Shown: piece after piece, positions 11,284-23,189 of the stretch
Numbering within the stretch: position 1 is the first letter of the stretch
Layout of the letters: each line of letters begins with the position of its first letter
Source of the DNA: Mesostigma viride
Lineage: Eukaryota; Streptophyta; Mesostigmatophyceae; Mesostigmatales; Mesostigmataceae
Direction: 5' to 3'
DNA: 41,521 nt
Assembly: GCA_009746045.1 (NCBI GenBank)
Contig: RPFO01000375.1
Span: 77,501 to 119,021 of the forward strand
Notes under the pieces: model-generated
Told to the model about the DNA's origin: nothing
Database searches by the model: none
The model's input: only the letters and a program-made list of their open reading frames with translations
Translations under genes and position numbers: made by a program

Positions 11284-12109
11284 CGTTTTACTAGCCAGCT
11301 CGTTGCAAGGTGCGCCTGCATAATCCAGGGCAAGGGAGAAAAGCCTATCACGACATTGCATTCATGATAGTTTCCAGCGCAACGTGCAAGTAGCTAGCAT
11401 TTGTAAATACATGCTAGCCATGGTCAAGATTTCAAAGGCAGAGCACGGCATAATTAATTCCTGGGCACTTCAGCTTAAATCTGACCATCCCTTCTTGTCT
11501 GTTGGGGGCTATACTGCACAGTGCACACGTCCTTGCGACAAAGGTCACCACACGTTTGGTGGGGATTAAATAACATGCCTCCGGACGGTGCATGGGAGAT
11601 CATGTAGCACATATTCCTTGCTGGATGGGTGGAGGTGGAAGAAGCCACGTAATCGAACTAACCAAACTCTAAGCTATCTAGTCGAGAAAATCCTAACTAC
11701 ACTAAGTACTCAGCAAAACGCCCCTTCCTCTTGGTGGGGATGTGACTAGATTAAGTCACCCCAGCATGCCAGAGAGCGCCGCGGTGCATTCCCCACCTCA
11801 GAGGTTGCTGGTATGATGCAGGCATGGCCGGCCGTTGATGCTCTCAAATTTCAAAGCTGACGCCAATGAATGTGATGTAGCAAATGCTGCGCTCACGTAC
11901 ATGCAGTGAGGGCCATGCTGCTACTAGCCGCAACGCTAAAATAAAGTCCGCTTTCATAAGGTGACATGTCCCATGCTTGCATAGAATCCTTGACATGGTA
12001 GCATTATTCCCCTTCCGTATGCTCATGAGCGACCTTGTCACCTCCAATCGCCCTTACCTATTTCCATTCTTATGCAGAGCACTCGGTACGGTATGGTTGG
12101 TGGGTTGGA
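11284..12109. other. Intergenic DNA without recognisable genes
   Basis: Only short overlapping frames occur. No domain, RNA gene or clear repeat was seen. Confidence 0.3.
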
Positions 12110-12327
12110 AGGTGGGGGCCCACCAGGGTGGGTGAGTGGGTGGGTGAGTGTGTGTGTGTGTGTGTGGGTGGGTGGGTGGGTGGGTGTGGGTGGGTGGATG
12201 GGTGGGTGGGTGGGGTGGGGGTGGGGTGGGGGTGGGGGGTGGGTGTGGGGTGCGTGGGTGGGTGGGTGTGGGTGGGTGTGGGTGGGTGGGTGGGAGAGGT
12301 GGGTGGGTGGGGAGGGGGGGGGGTGGA

Positions 12328-12364
<37 letters not shown>

Positions 12365-12366
12365 AC

Positions 12367-12397
<31 letters not shown>

Positions 12398-12490
12398 GGG
12401 GGGGGGCGTGTGTGTGTGTGTGTGTGTGTGCGCGCGCAGTGGGGGGGGGGGGGGATTTTTCTTCTTGGGGGGTTGGGGTTGGGGGGGGAA
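12110..12490 (+). repeat. G/T-only compound microsatellite
   Basis: About 370 bp are almost only G and T on the plus strand: (GGGT)n and GTGGG variants, then (GT)n runs at about 12332-12362 and 12409-12431, poly(G) at about 12380-12406, and a short CGCGCG. The very Gly/Val/Trp-rich or His/Pro/Thr-rich open frames across it on both strands are repeat artefacts. Confidence 0.9.
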
Positions 12491-12773
12491 GGGCAAGCGG
12501 ATAGCGTGGGAGGTTGGGGGTTTTGCATGGATGCTTGACTCATGCTTGAGTGGGTGCGCGTGAATATTGGATCAGTTGCGATATTCGCATAGTTTGGTGG
12601 AAACAAGTCCGCTTTTTGTGGGTTTTCTTGTATCAAAGTTCAGGCATTATTCTCACATGTTTCTATGCCCAGGATGAAATGATTTGAATACTCGCCAAAC
12701 TTCCACCAAAATGGCTAGGATCCACCAAATGTAAATTGACTTGGGGCTTAAGAATTCGTCGCATATATACAGC
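12491..12773. other. Spacer right of the G/T tract
   Basis: No gene supported. AT-moderate DNA with two related phrases (CCACCAAAATGG and CCACCAAATGTAA). Confidence 0.25.
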
Positions 12774-12829
12774 CATTCACGCCTTAAGTTGGGTTTGAGG
12801 GTTTCTTCGGGTCAACCCAACTTAAGGCG
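12774..12829 (+). repeat. Foldback element, 16-bp perfect stem
   Basis: CGCCTTAAGTTGGGTT (12780-12795) is the exact reverse complement of 12814-12829, with an 18-bp loop. The left end CATTCACGCC is shared with the element at 13547-13659, so this is probably a truncated or rearranged copy of the same MITE family. Confidence 0.75.
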
Positions 12830-13546
12830 TTAAGTTACCATAACTTATGACCCCCAGCCCTGCTGATGGACTTTAGGGTGTCTTTTGATAGCTCTCGTCA
12901 ATGCCGATCGAACTGCACTAAGGAATTCACCCCCAAGGTCGTATTTCGGGTCGAAACTTAGATGCAAGTCATCAAACCGGATGTAGGCAGGTGAAGCACC
13001 CCACCGTGCTAGCCAAAACTGCCTAAACTTGGTGTGCTACATAGGGCATGCGCGTTCAGTTCTATGAGTAATTTTCATTTGGCGGTAAGAGCCACACGAA
13101 GAGTCGGAAAGAGGCGCAGTGGCCATTCAGTACCCTCCAGTCTCGACCGCTTCCTACTGCATCGACGCAAACTGTAATCCCGTCCATGGCCACTATCTCC
13201 GACCGGCCAGGACATCATGAGGTCTCAGTATTAACGGTGAACGGTTTGCACGTGAATGCCAACAACGCTGCTGATCCCGGCAAAATATGTCGCCATGTCA
13301 GAGAGCGCAGCAACCCTCATCATTATGACAATGAAAAGGCGGCCATAGCCGTTCAAAAGGCTGACCGACCACGGCCATATTGAAGTGGCCGGGTGGCCAA
13401 CCAGCAAGCCGCTGCCTTGAGCCCGTTCATAGACAGTGACAAGGACCACGATCCGCAGTGAATTCTAGGTTTTAACTGAAGTGTTCACTGTTGGGTGGCG
13501 CGGGCTGGCGGCAGTCAAAAACAGTGCCACACCGCGCCAGAAGCCC
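12830..13546. other. Spacer between two related foldbacks
   Basis: No gene is supported. A 65-codon frame (13186-13383) has no recognisable domain. Confidence 0.3.
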
Positions 13547-13659
13547 ATTCACGCCTTAAGTTGGGTTTTTGCTAGTTGCTATCAGCCATACAGCCTACTG
13601 CGACCCAACGTAAGGCGTGAACCCAACTTAAGCCAACCCAACTTGGTTATAAGTGAATG
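13547..13659 (+). repeat. Small MITE-like foldback, 113 bp
   Basis: The ends are CATTCAC at 13547 and GTGAATG at 13659, a perfect inverted pair. Inside, AAGTTGGGTT on the left pairs with AACCCAACTT on the right (13635-13644). An internal CCCAACGTAAGGCGTGAA pairs with the left arm as well, giving alternative folds. There is no coding capacity. It shares its left 22 bp with 12774-12795. Confidence 0.65.
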
Positions 13660-14010
13660 ACTGTTGTGACGACGTCTCGTCATCGAAGCAACAATATGCA
13701 GAATAATTGCAGCATATGGCGAATATCTCGTCCGGCCTCGTTGTAAGCAGTCAAACGGCTTGTGCCTGTGCGGGGTCATTTTGTCCGACATGCCTGAATA
13801 GTGATTTCCGACCGACCTGGTGATTGGAAATGCAGGGGAAAATAAGCAGTCAGGCGACGTGTTCGAACTTGATTAGGCCCGCTAGCCTCCTTCACGTTTA
13901 AGTGTTTGAAAATGGTTTTCTGCATTGTCATCTATCGCGCGATAGAACTTTCGCGGTTTTGTATTGAAAGGATTCGCGAAGTGGATCGGCGATAGCAGAG
14001 GGCATCGGTA
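13660..14010 (+). promoter_or_regulatory. Upstream region of the giant gene
   Basis: This is the likely promoter and 5' UTR of the gene starting at 14011. A 12-bp palindrome TATCGCGCGATA lies at about 13933, roughly 80 bp before the ATG. No TATA box at a convincing spacing was seen. The assignment rests on position only. Confidence 0.3.
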
Positions 14011-17000
14011 ATGGTGGACGAGGGTGATCCCCGCCTGGAGGATGGCGAGACTCCGGTCGCAGCTTTGGACAAAGAAGCGGAATTCCTTCAGACAGGTGCG
14101 GAGGAGCCAAGCTTGGTAGAAAATGCCTCGCCTTCAGAAACTGAAGCCCTGCCGAGCGATGGGCCATCGGCGGAGAACGTAGAAATCCTGGCTGAAGGGC
14201 CTCCCATGAGGAACGATGCCGGGGTGAAACCTCTACCGAACGTAGTAGGCCTGGGAGCAGGTTTAGGCCCGCCTTCATCGAACGTCGCAACGCCCAGGCG
14301 TGTTTCTAGGGAGCATGGATTTGCGTTGGCGGATGCCGCGGGTCCCATTTCCGAGGGGCCTGACCTCGCCGATGGCCAGCTTCGTTTAAGTTTAGTTGAA
14401 AGCATGCTACCTGCCGGAAATTGCCAGTTGCACCGCGCGTCCTCGCATAGTGGAGGCAGCTGCGGCGCCAGCGTTTGCAGCAGCCAGCCCAGTAACATGA
14501 GCACGGAACCCGCGGCCGAGAAACCACCGGACGCGGTACCAAGGAGCTCCCCCATGAAAATCGCGCAGCTGCGGCCAGCCCCCTTGTGCAGCGCAGCCGT
14601 GCTGGCGGGCTCACGCCCTGTGGCGGCGATGAAGGGCGACAACCACGCGCTGTCCCTGTCCATGTCGGCCCCATCGACCCCTCGGGGCCAGGCATGGGCC
14701 ACGTTGGCGCACGAATGGAGCTCCTCGCGTACGCGGCTCGGCTTAGGCGCAGACTTGGACGCATCCTTGGCGTCCTCAGGCGACCGGTCGGCTGCTGACG
14801 CCCTGTCTGCCATCTCAGTCCCCGCAGGTCCCGCTCCCCCCCTGGTGAAGCCCACGGCCGGGGACAACATGGCCACTGCCTCGGTGCTCGTCGGCTGGGC
14901 CCCTGAGCGCATGACGGAGCAGCTCAAGCTCTGGCAGGCACAGGCAGGCTCCAAACAGCCCCGCCGCATGCGCAAATCCACCTCCACCATGCAAGGCGAC
15001 ACCGTAGCTCGTTGGCGCAACGTCCTGGCTGACCGAGACGCCAGCATCACCGCCGGCGCCCGCGACCGCCTCTCCCAGGCACTGCTAGACGCAGAGACGG
15101 CCAACCGCCATAATGCTGCCAGCAGTGAACAGGGCATCGAGAGCTCCCGGTCTTGGGCGGGGCGTTCGGATCGCAATAGCTGGGAGGCAGTGAGCCTCGC
15201 TGACTTTGAGTTTGAGCGGAACCGAGAGAGGGGGGACTCAGCCCGCTGGTACCCATCGTCGCAGGCAGGGGATCACCCCCCGCAGGTTGCCCGACGCTCC
15301 CAGGGATCTTCGGGCGCTGTGGAGGAGAGAGTCAAAAGGAAGTCTGGTCCTGGTGGGGACCCGCGACTGGACAACGGCATGCAAGGGGCCGGGTTGCAGA
15401 GTTCTAGCGGCTTGCGAGCAAAGGAAGGCTTGAGTGTGGACAACTCGGGGGCTGTTCCTGGATGCTCCGCGTGCGGATGCCAGAACGGCGGCTGCCAGAG
15501 GGCCACCGCGGCGGCTCCCAACCAGCCCGCGATGCCACCATCTGTTAGTGGAAGACAACAACGCCAGTGTGGGTGCTTGGCGACGTCACACGGGCACGAC
15601 TGCGCCAGCGACCAAGGGACGCACGTCTCGTGGTCCTCGGGGGTGGGTGGGCAAGGGGACGAGGACGGCCTCCCCCACCACCGGCACACTGTGTCCTCCC
15701 CCGGACACATCTCTGTGGCCAAGGCCACACTGGCACAGGTCACCCCGTGCTCGTCGTGCTGCACCTACAACACCCAGGGGGCTGCGGCCCCGCCTTCTTT
15801 TGGCATTACCGAAGCATGGCTGGCGGGAGCGCCCTCTTTTAGTGGCCCGTTTGCGTCCAATGGGGTATCCGTGCCTACACCGGCTCCTTCTGTCGTCCGT
15901 CCCACCCGGGGGGCACCTTCTGTGGTCTCGCTCGCGGATGACAGTCATAGCATCGCGCCGACCAGCGTGTCTGGCCCGGGCCGCCGCAGCCTGGACCGAG
16001 GGCTGAGCTACCCTCACGGGCGTGCGGCGTCCGTATTGAGCTGCCGTACGTGTGGCGGGGGGGGGGGTCCTTGCGCATGGAAGACCACCCGCTGTTGCAC
16101 AGCGACAGCCATCATGGGAGCCACGGTAGTGGCACGGCCGGTGGCGGTGGCGGTGGGTTGCTAGCGAGCGTCGCAGCTCTCTTTGGGGGTAGTGAGAGCG
16201 GCAACGGCGCGGCGCACGTGAGCGGGAGCAGCAGCAGCGGCCACAACCATGATGGCAGGGCCAGCGAGCGCGGCGCCAGCATGAACAAGGCGGCCTCGGT
16301 GTCCATGCCGTCCTCCCCCCACGGGCCCGTCCGCCAGCAGCAAGCGAGGTTCCGCGCAGGTCTCGGCGGCCGCCCGCTCCGCCCCCATGTCCCTGAGCCC
16401 CCAGTGAGTCCCCGTCGTGTCCAATTATGGGTGGTCGAGAGCGTGGGCCGCATCGGCATGGCGCGGGCAAGCCCCGGCCAGCGCGGCCCTGTGTCCGGGA
16501 GCAAGCATGCGGGCGCCCATAAGCCGTCCTCGGCGTCCTCGGCCTCTCGGCCCATGGACATGCTGTCGCAGCTGTACGCTGGGTGTGACGGCAGCAGCAC
16601 GGACGGGTCCGAGCATCGCCTAGGGATGATCCAGTCGGGCTCAGGGGGGCATGATGGGCCGCGGGGGCCGGTCGTAGGGGTCGCGGATGACAGTAGTAGT
16701 GAGAATCGCGACGGGGGCGTCATGCAGCGGCTCTCGATCGCACTGGGCGACACGTATGCGTCGTCGCTGGCATCGTTCTCACATGCGCAGGGACCACTGG
16801 GTGATGCCGGGGGTAGGAGCCCGACGAGCGTGGATGCGGGTGGCGCACGCGACGGGGAGGGTGAGGGGGTGGGGAGGCAAGGCATGGGGGGAGAGGTCGT
16901 GGGGGGAGAGAATGGGCCAAGGCATGGGTATGCAGAGTCGGGGAACGGGGTGGCAGTGGGCCATGAGGATGGGCCGCCACATGGCGGTGACGGAGAGGGG

Positions 17001-20000
17001 CATAAGGGGGATGGGAGGCAGCGGTCCCCTCGGCCGGTCAAGAAGCCCCGCGGCAGGCGGGTGCGGCACAGCGCGGATGAGGTCCGAGGGCATCATCACC
17101 TTGTTGACGACGGCCCAGGGGATTGCGGGGTGCACGGCACGCATGATTTCTCATACCGGCGGGCGGTCACTGTGCGGCGTGACCCACAAGGAAGGGCCAC
17201 GATTGCCACTGCCTTTGGTGTGCCAGTATTACCGAGCGCGGATAGCCGGCCAGTGGCCTGGTCGGGGCCAGGGATGTCCGACATGGCAATGGATGCTAGT
17301 GGTTACGATGGCGCAGTTCTGGCATCCGCGCACGGGGATGGAAGCCACGTGGGAGTGGGCCACGACAGGGCTGACGAGGTCGGAGAGAATGGCGGGATTG
17401 GCCCAAGGGAGGACAACGCAGAGGTCGGGTGGTTGGTATCTCCCAAGTCGCACTCGTTCCCTAGCTTATGGGACCCACAGTCGCTGACATCGCTGGACGT
17501 GGCCTACGGGGGGGACTATGGTCCCGAATATCACGACACCCATGGCTACGGGGAGGAGGATGGTAATGCGGACATGCTGGCAATGGGGCATGAGCCGCCG
17601 GCATTGCCGCGGAGCACGGAGTCGCCCCCCCGGTTTGCCCCCTGGGCGACGCGTCTCATGCGTGAGCCCTCGCTGAACCCGATGATGGTGGTGGCGGTGG
17701 CGGACGCCGTCGCGGACCACAACAACCGCATCATGATCTCTGACGCGGGCCACTACTTGCTGCTCGATGAACAGGAGCCGTTGGCGCTGGAGGAGTATGA
17801 GGAGGGGCGGGGGGGTGTAGATCGCCGGGGGGTGCGTGCTAGTAGCGACCGCAGCAGCGCCGGGGATTCGTCGTTCAGCATGGTGGGGAGCCGGGATGAG
17901 CGTATGTATGATTCTCTTGAGCGGGAGGATGCGGAGGGCGCGGCGTGGGGTGGCAGGGATGTGGACGCTGAGGGTCTGTTACCTTCGATCGGGGATGAGA
18001 GGAATAGCAGCCATTCCCACGGAGCGGGGTTGGACTATACCCTGTCCCCTTGGAACGGTGACCAGTGCGTCGATGGCCACCCTGGGCCACCTTGGCTCTC
18101 GCGTGCTAAGAGACATGGGGAGGTCGTCAAGGGGGCGTTGCTGTTTCCATCGGGCAGCCCCCTTTCTTCTGCGGGTCCACCCCCCTTTGGTGGCAGCATG
18201 CAAGTGCTGTCATCCGCGCATGGCATGCACCACGCTCATGGGCCAGAGGCGCTGCAGGGACGCCAGGAGCACCAGGGTGCCTGCCAGCACAGCCGGCAGA
18301 GTTCGCTCGAATGGGATGCCGACGTGGAGAGCCTGGCAGAAGGGGGCGCCAGGGGGGCCTGCTACGCCCATGCATCCAGGTTGCATCAATCCGCGAGCGC
18401 GGGCCACGATCTGGCGACGGCACACGAGCGGCCGCATCACCGCCGCCAGCTCAGCGCGACCAGCTCCCTGGGAGGCAGCTGCCTGGAGGGGGCACCGCAC
18501 GGGACCGGTGAGCTGGCCTGCCACGCATCACCATCACCTTTCCATGATGCTGGTCACTGCCACCACCACCACCTCCCCCATGCACACGAATGGGCTCCAG
18601 GGCCCGGGTCGACGTCGTCACTGGAGACGGACCCACCCCTCCCCCCGCACATGCCTGTGGGGTGGCAACCCACGCACCCCCACCATCACCACTATTACAC
18701 GATGGGCAGCCCTGGTGGCAGCACGGGCATGACGGATGGGGCAGGAGTGCGCGTGGGGGTCGAGGGGGGTGCGGGACAGCACCCGAGTGGCGTGTGGCAG
18801 CAGCGCAAGTGGGCTGCGGTCCATCACTGGTTGATGTCGTTGGCCGTTGACCCCTCGCAGCCGGCACCAGCACCAGGAGTTCCGATTGACCAGGTGGCCC
18901 ATGCCCATCCTCCCAGCATGGCGAATGGCATGCATCCTGCCCATGCTAGTGCACCCCATGTAGATACGTTGACAGCATCAGCACACTCATCGGGGGCAGC
19001 AGGCCACCCCGCAGATCATGCAGTAGACCATGGTGGGGCAGTGATTGCTGCGGCGACTGATGCGTTGCTGACGGTGCCGAATGCTGGTTTCGCCCGCTCG
19101 TCTCCCCTAGCAGTTACCCACGGGCCAGCACTTGCCCGAGGTGACGTGCAACCTGCCGCATTGGGCACACATACAGGGATGCCCGTTGGGAGCCCATTTG
19201 CCAACGCTGGCATGGCCACAAAGGCCGGGCACAGTGACCATGGCCACAGTGACCATGTGGACAGGGGCCGGGACGAGGGTCATCTTGGGAGCGCCTCTGG
19301 GGTGCCCAACTACAAGGCACGCAGTGCCAGCTTCACGGCGCACGGTTGCGTGACAAATGCCGGTGGCAAGCACCCCAAGCCTGCACTGTTGATGGACGTG
19401 GAACGCTTTATCTATCGTGGCCTCCAGCAAGTGGCGCAGCACAGCCATGTGACAGATGGCAGTAAGGGGGCAGGCGTTCCGGCCGCCACTGCTGCTGCTG
19501 TTGCTGCCACTGCTGCGAGTGCAGCTACTGCTGCTGCTATTCCTGCCAGTGCTCCTGCCACTGCTGCTGCTGCTGCTGCTGCTGCCATCGCTGCCACTAC
19601 TGCCACTGCTGCTACTGCACCCACTGCAGCTACTGCTACTATTCCTGCTGCCACTGTTGCTGCTGCTGCTGCCGCGATCGCTGCTACTGCTGCTGCAGCA
19701 GCCACTGGTGCGGCTGCCAGCAGCTCCGTGGGGGTTGACGCTGCCTCGGGGCTGACTGCTGCCAGTGCCATCGTCCCGGGAACAGGCGGTGTAGTAGATT
19801 TCGCGTCTGGTGGGTCCAGCCACGTGGCAGATGCGACAAAAAGCGCGGGCCTCGCCCTCGCTGTGGCGGCAGCCGCAGCGGCAGCTACAGCCGTGACTCA
19901 TGATGGCAGGGAACCAAGTGGCAGCAAGGGCCATGATGGCGACGTTGGTGCTGGTGACACCTGTAGTACTGCCGGTGGCAGGCCCTTGTCGGCCATCCCT

Positions 20001-23000
20001 CGCGGCTCGTCGCCGTCTCAGGGCATGCATGGTCTTATAGCTAATTCTGGCGCCGCAACGCTGGCCCCGCCGCGCAGCCTGTCTGAGGCCAGGGACCGTG
20101 CGCTGGTCTACCGGCGGGCGCTGCAGGTGCGTGGGTTCCATGGCAACTTTTGTGTGTGCGGGTTGGAGGTGATTCCTGGGGTGGGGGTGGGCATGGGGGA
20201 GGGGAGTTACTGGTGGCAGTGGGGGTAGTGGGGAGTGAGAGCTTGGTCAGAGCCATTTGGAGAATTATATGAACAGATGCATAGAGGCGAGCTCACTCGA
20301 TTTGATGTAGCTTTGGAGATACATCGTGCACCCGTTTTTTGGAGTGCTGATGGCGGCTGTCGCTGGCCCCCGAGCCGCCATGGCTAGTACATGCACAGCC
20401 TGCATCCTTTATGCCGCAGGGTATTGTTGTTGCTGAACCCACCCAAAACCCTGTACTTACCTGGCTTTGCAAAACAATGGAGGCCTCATGCACATTGTCC
20501 CCTGCGTATGTGTGCTGGGAGGATGATACCATGCCAGGGATGTCATCTGCTGGCTTACCTTCCCTTTCAGCTATCAAGCTGCGGTCTTTATGCCCCCTCC
20601 AGCAGGCTCCCCACTGCCGCATGGCAACCTGCTATGCCCATGGTATATGCCTACCAATCTCAATCCTATCATAATGCCTCTATTACTGTTCTCCCACAGG
20701 CCCTGCATTCAGGTCCTCATAGTCCTCTGGTAACTGTGAAGCAGCTTTTTAGGGACAGCTAGCCTTTTTTGCAGGATTCTGATGGTGGCATCATCTGCAT
20801 CACCTTTGTGTCCTAATTCTCCCCCCTTGCCCCTTGCGCCCCCCTACTGTCAACTGTCACGGTGCGCTATCCTTCCCTCCCTCCACTTTCCTCTCCATCA
20901 AATTTTCTCTGTGTCTTTTTTCCCTCCCTACAACAGGTGCTTGCTGGCAGCCTCCAGACCTACGGACCCGTCCTGGGCCAGATTCTGCAGGCCTACGATG
21001 ATCTTTGGGCGTGGCAGTCCCGCGCCATGAGCACGAATGACAGCCACCACGACACGTCAACACCTCACAATAACGTTGCCTTTCTGGAGCGGTTGTCCAG
21101 CGTAGCGGCAGGCGCTGGGGCCAAATCAGCACCGCACGTACGCCAGCCAGCAACCACGGTGGCCGTGCCTGTCCCATCGGGTGTGCATGCTGGCACGCCC
21201 CCGCTCCATGCTTCCCCTATCCCAGCACGCGCCATGGTTGGCGCATCCGATGCCATGTTGCGACCGGCGGCCCTAGGGGCACAGCATGGCGCGCCCGACC
21301 CTCAAGGTCATCGCCACCACCACCATCATCAGGATGGTTCTCTTCCCCCTCATCCTTCTCGCCATCATCCGGCCCATCATCATCCTGCCCATCATCATCC
21401 TCATCCCCATGAGTCTCATCCTCATCCCCTTTGTCCATCCCCACCAGATGCTGTACCCGCGCCACCCCCCACGCCAGGCAGTGAGGCAGGCGCGCAAAAG
21501 AGGGAGCCACTCACGCCGCCCGAGGGGCATGGCTCGCGGGCGGCGGGAGGGGAAGGCACAGGGGCGGAGGTTGCAGGCGCAGGGGATGCGGGAATGCTGT
21601 CGACCATGACGCTCCCATCGCCGCAGGCGCCAGCAGCGACCCCTCCTGATGGCAATGTCGACGATGCATCGCTGCAGGACCAGGTGGCGTCGCCGACAGG
21701 TGTCATGAACACGGGCGCGGAGGAGGAGTGGCACGATGCGCGCAGCAGTGACGATGACACCCACGAGGGGGAGGCTGATACAGCTGGTGAGGATGGTGAG
21801 GGAGCTGGTGGCGGGGTAGCAGTTCGTGGCGGTGGCGGTGAGGGTCATTGCGTGCCGGTTCATGTGCCCACGGATGGCACCGGCGAGCTCCCCAAGGGGC
21901 CAGCAGAGACAGATGGGTATAAAACCTTGGTGAAGCCACCTAGCAACGGTCACACGGAGGGCGAGGGCTGCGCAGGGACGTCGTCGTCGGACGATCTGAT
22001 GTCCTCCATGATGGGGAAGGCCTTGGCACAGGCAGAGGCGGATCCCCGGCCCGGGACACTGAGTGCGGGTGATATCGCGGCACTGGTTGCCCTCCGCGTA
22101 GCGAATGGTGCCCATCTTCACCCCCACACGGTGAGCGGTGACCCTGTTGCGGCGGCCAGTCATGCGCATCGCGACGCTGGCACGGTGGATACTAGCACAC
22201 GCCCTCATGATGGTTCTCGCGTACGCCAGCATCGAGCGAGTGCGGACAGCGCCGTGCCGAGCGGCCGATCACACCCGCAAGGACAACCAGGCACGCCGGT
22301 GGTGGCCGCTGCCGCTGCTCTGCATTCTCAGGCGGTGACAGGTGTTGGAAGCAGTGCTCGTGCTGGGAACCATGGGCCCCACCAGAGTCAAGCTCACCCC
22401 CACGCTCAACGGCTCAATGGTGCACATGATGTGACTGCAGAGGCGCACCGACCCCACACAGGTCACGGCAGCAGTGGGCAGGAAGTGGCCATTGCACCTG
22501 CGCCCCTGCACGCCTCCAAAATGATGGAGTCGCCGGCAGAGGTGGCTACAGTGCTCAGTGTGATGGCGGTGACAGCGGCGGCCGTGGCCGTGGCTAAAGC
22601 GGGTGTGTGCCAGGTTGCAGCGCAGCAGGCGCACTCGAGCATGGCAGCCGGCGAGGCACCGTTGCAAGGGCATGCAAGTGGGATGCCCGTTGTGGCATGC
22701 CAGCTTGATGCGGTCAATAGTGCAAGTAACGCTTGCCATGCCGACAAGCGGGCAGTGGGCCATTTGGGGGCAGCTTCCCTCGGGGAGCAGCACTCGCACG
22801 CTGTTGATGAACCTCAGCCCCCCGCCTGCCATATTCCCTTTGAGGGCCAGGGCCACACTCCCTCACCTCTTGCTCCAGGGGAAGCAGTTGAGGCTGCGGC
22901 ATCCATGGCTGAGGGAGCGGTGCAGCCCCACATTGCAGTGGGATCTCATGCTGCCACGAATGGTCACCTGGATACTTTCCCTGCCGTGGTGACGGCGGTG

Positions 23001-23189
23001 GCTGCTGCGATGATGACCACAGTGGACGGGGAGGGGGGGAACGGAGGCAAGCCATGTGTGCTGGCATCTGCGGCCAGTACTGTGAGCCGCTGCACTAGTG
23101 GGGGGACCACGGGGGGTGGCATAATAGACGCGAGTTGGGAGCGTGTGGAGCAGAATGAAGAGAGTGTCCAGGCGGTGAAGGTGTCTTAA
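14011..23189 (+). CDS. Giant disordered protein with a TSNAXIP1-N-like helical domain
   Basis: Two exons: 14011-20126 and 20937-23189. CAG|GTGCGT and a pyrimidine-rich acceptor CTACAACAG bound an 810-bp phase-0 intron. Exon 1 changes frame at an 11-base G run (16057-16067); with one more G the frames join smoothly, so this is probably an indel error or recent mutation. The product would be about 2,790 residues, mostly Gly/Ser/Ala/His-rich disorder. A charged helical block lies at about residues 310-370 (PERMTEQLKLWQAQAG, RDRLSQALLDAETANRH). Near residue 1790, ALLMDVERFIYRGLQQV and, near 2023-2063, ALVYRRALQ joined by the intron to VLAGSLQTYGPVLGQILQAY resemble the two halves of the TSNAXIP1 N-terminal domain, separated by about 220 mostly Ala-rich residues. 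Exon 2 adds His-rich repeats. TSNAXIP1 relatives are linked to cilia and germ cells; function here is inference. Confidence 0.7.
16057..16067 (+). other. Frame change at an 11-base G run
   Basis: Upstream coding is in the frame of the ATG at 14011; downstream coding (over 4 kb) is in another frame, overlapping only at this G run and the following 100 bp. The reading before it ends CRTCGGGG and after it continues SLRMEDHPLL. One extra G would unify them. No intron with good sites was found in the overlap. Confidence 0.7.
19485..19725 (+). repeat. GCT/CTG triplet-rich tract encoding poly-alanine
   Basis: Imperfect GCTGCT/GCCACT triplets in the coding frame specify an Ala/Thr-rich stretch of about 80 residues within the giant protein, placed between the two halves of the TSNAXIP1-N-like region. 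Reading the same DNA in other frames gives artefactual poly-Leu or poly-Ser. Confidence 0.85.
20127..20936 (+). other. Intron of the giant gene
   Basis: Donor GTGCGT follows the Gln codon CAG; the acceptor is preceded by a C/T-rich tract (about 20870-20930). Both sides are phase 0, and joining restores a helical segment (YRRALQ then VLAGSLQTY). No other feature was seen inside. Confidence 0.8.
21300..21435 (+). repeat. CATC-rich tract encoding a His/Pro-rich segment
   Basis: CATCATCCT and CACCAC-type repeats encode HHHHHQDG and PAHHHPAHHHPHPH within exon 2 of the giant gene. Such a tract could bind metal ions, but nothing else supports this. Confidence 0.6.

Noticed and set aside
12035-12636. 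Gly/Val/Trp- and His/Pro/Thr-rich open frames
   Set aside because: Translation artefacts of the G/T microsatellite.
14088-16470. Long minus-strand frames (up to 362 codons) opposite the giant gene
   Set aside because: Expected shadows of a GC-rich plus-strand coding region. The plus frame is longer, has a consistent composition and continues across the intron.
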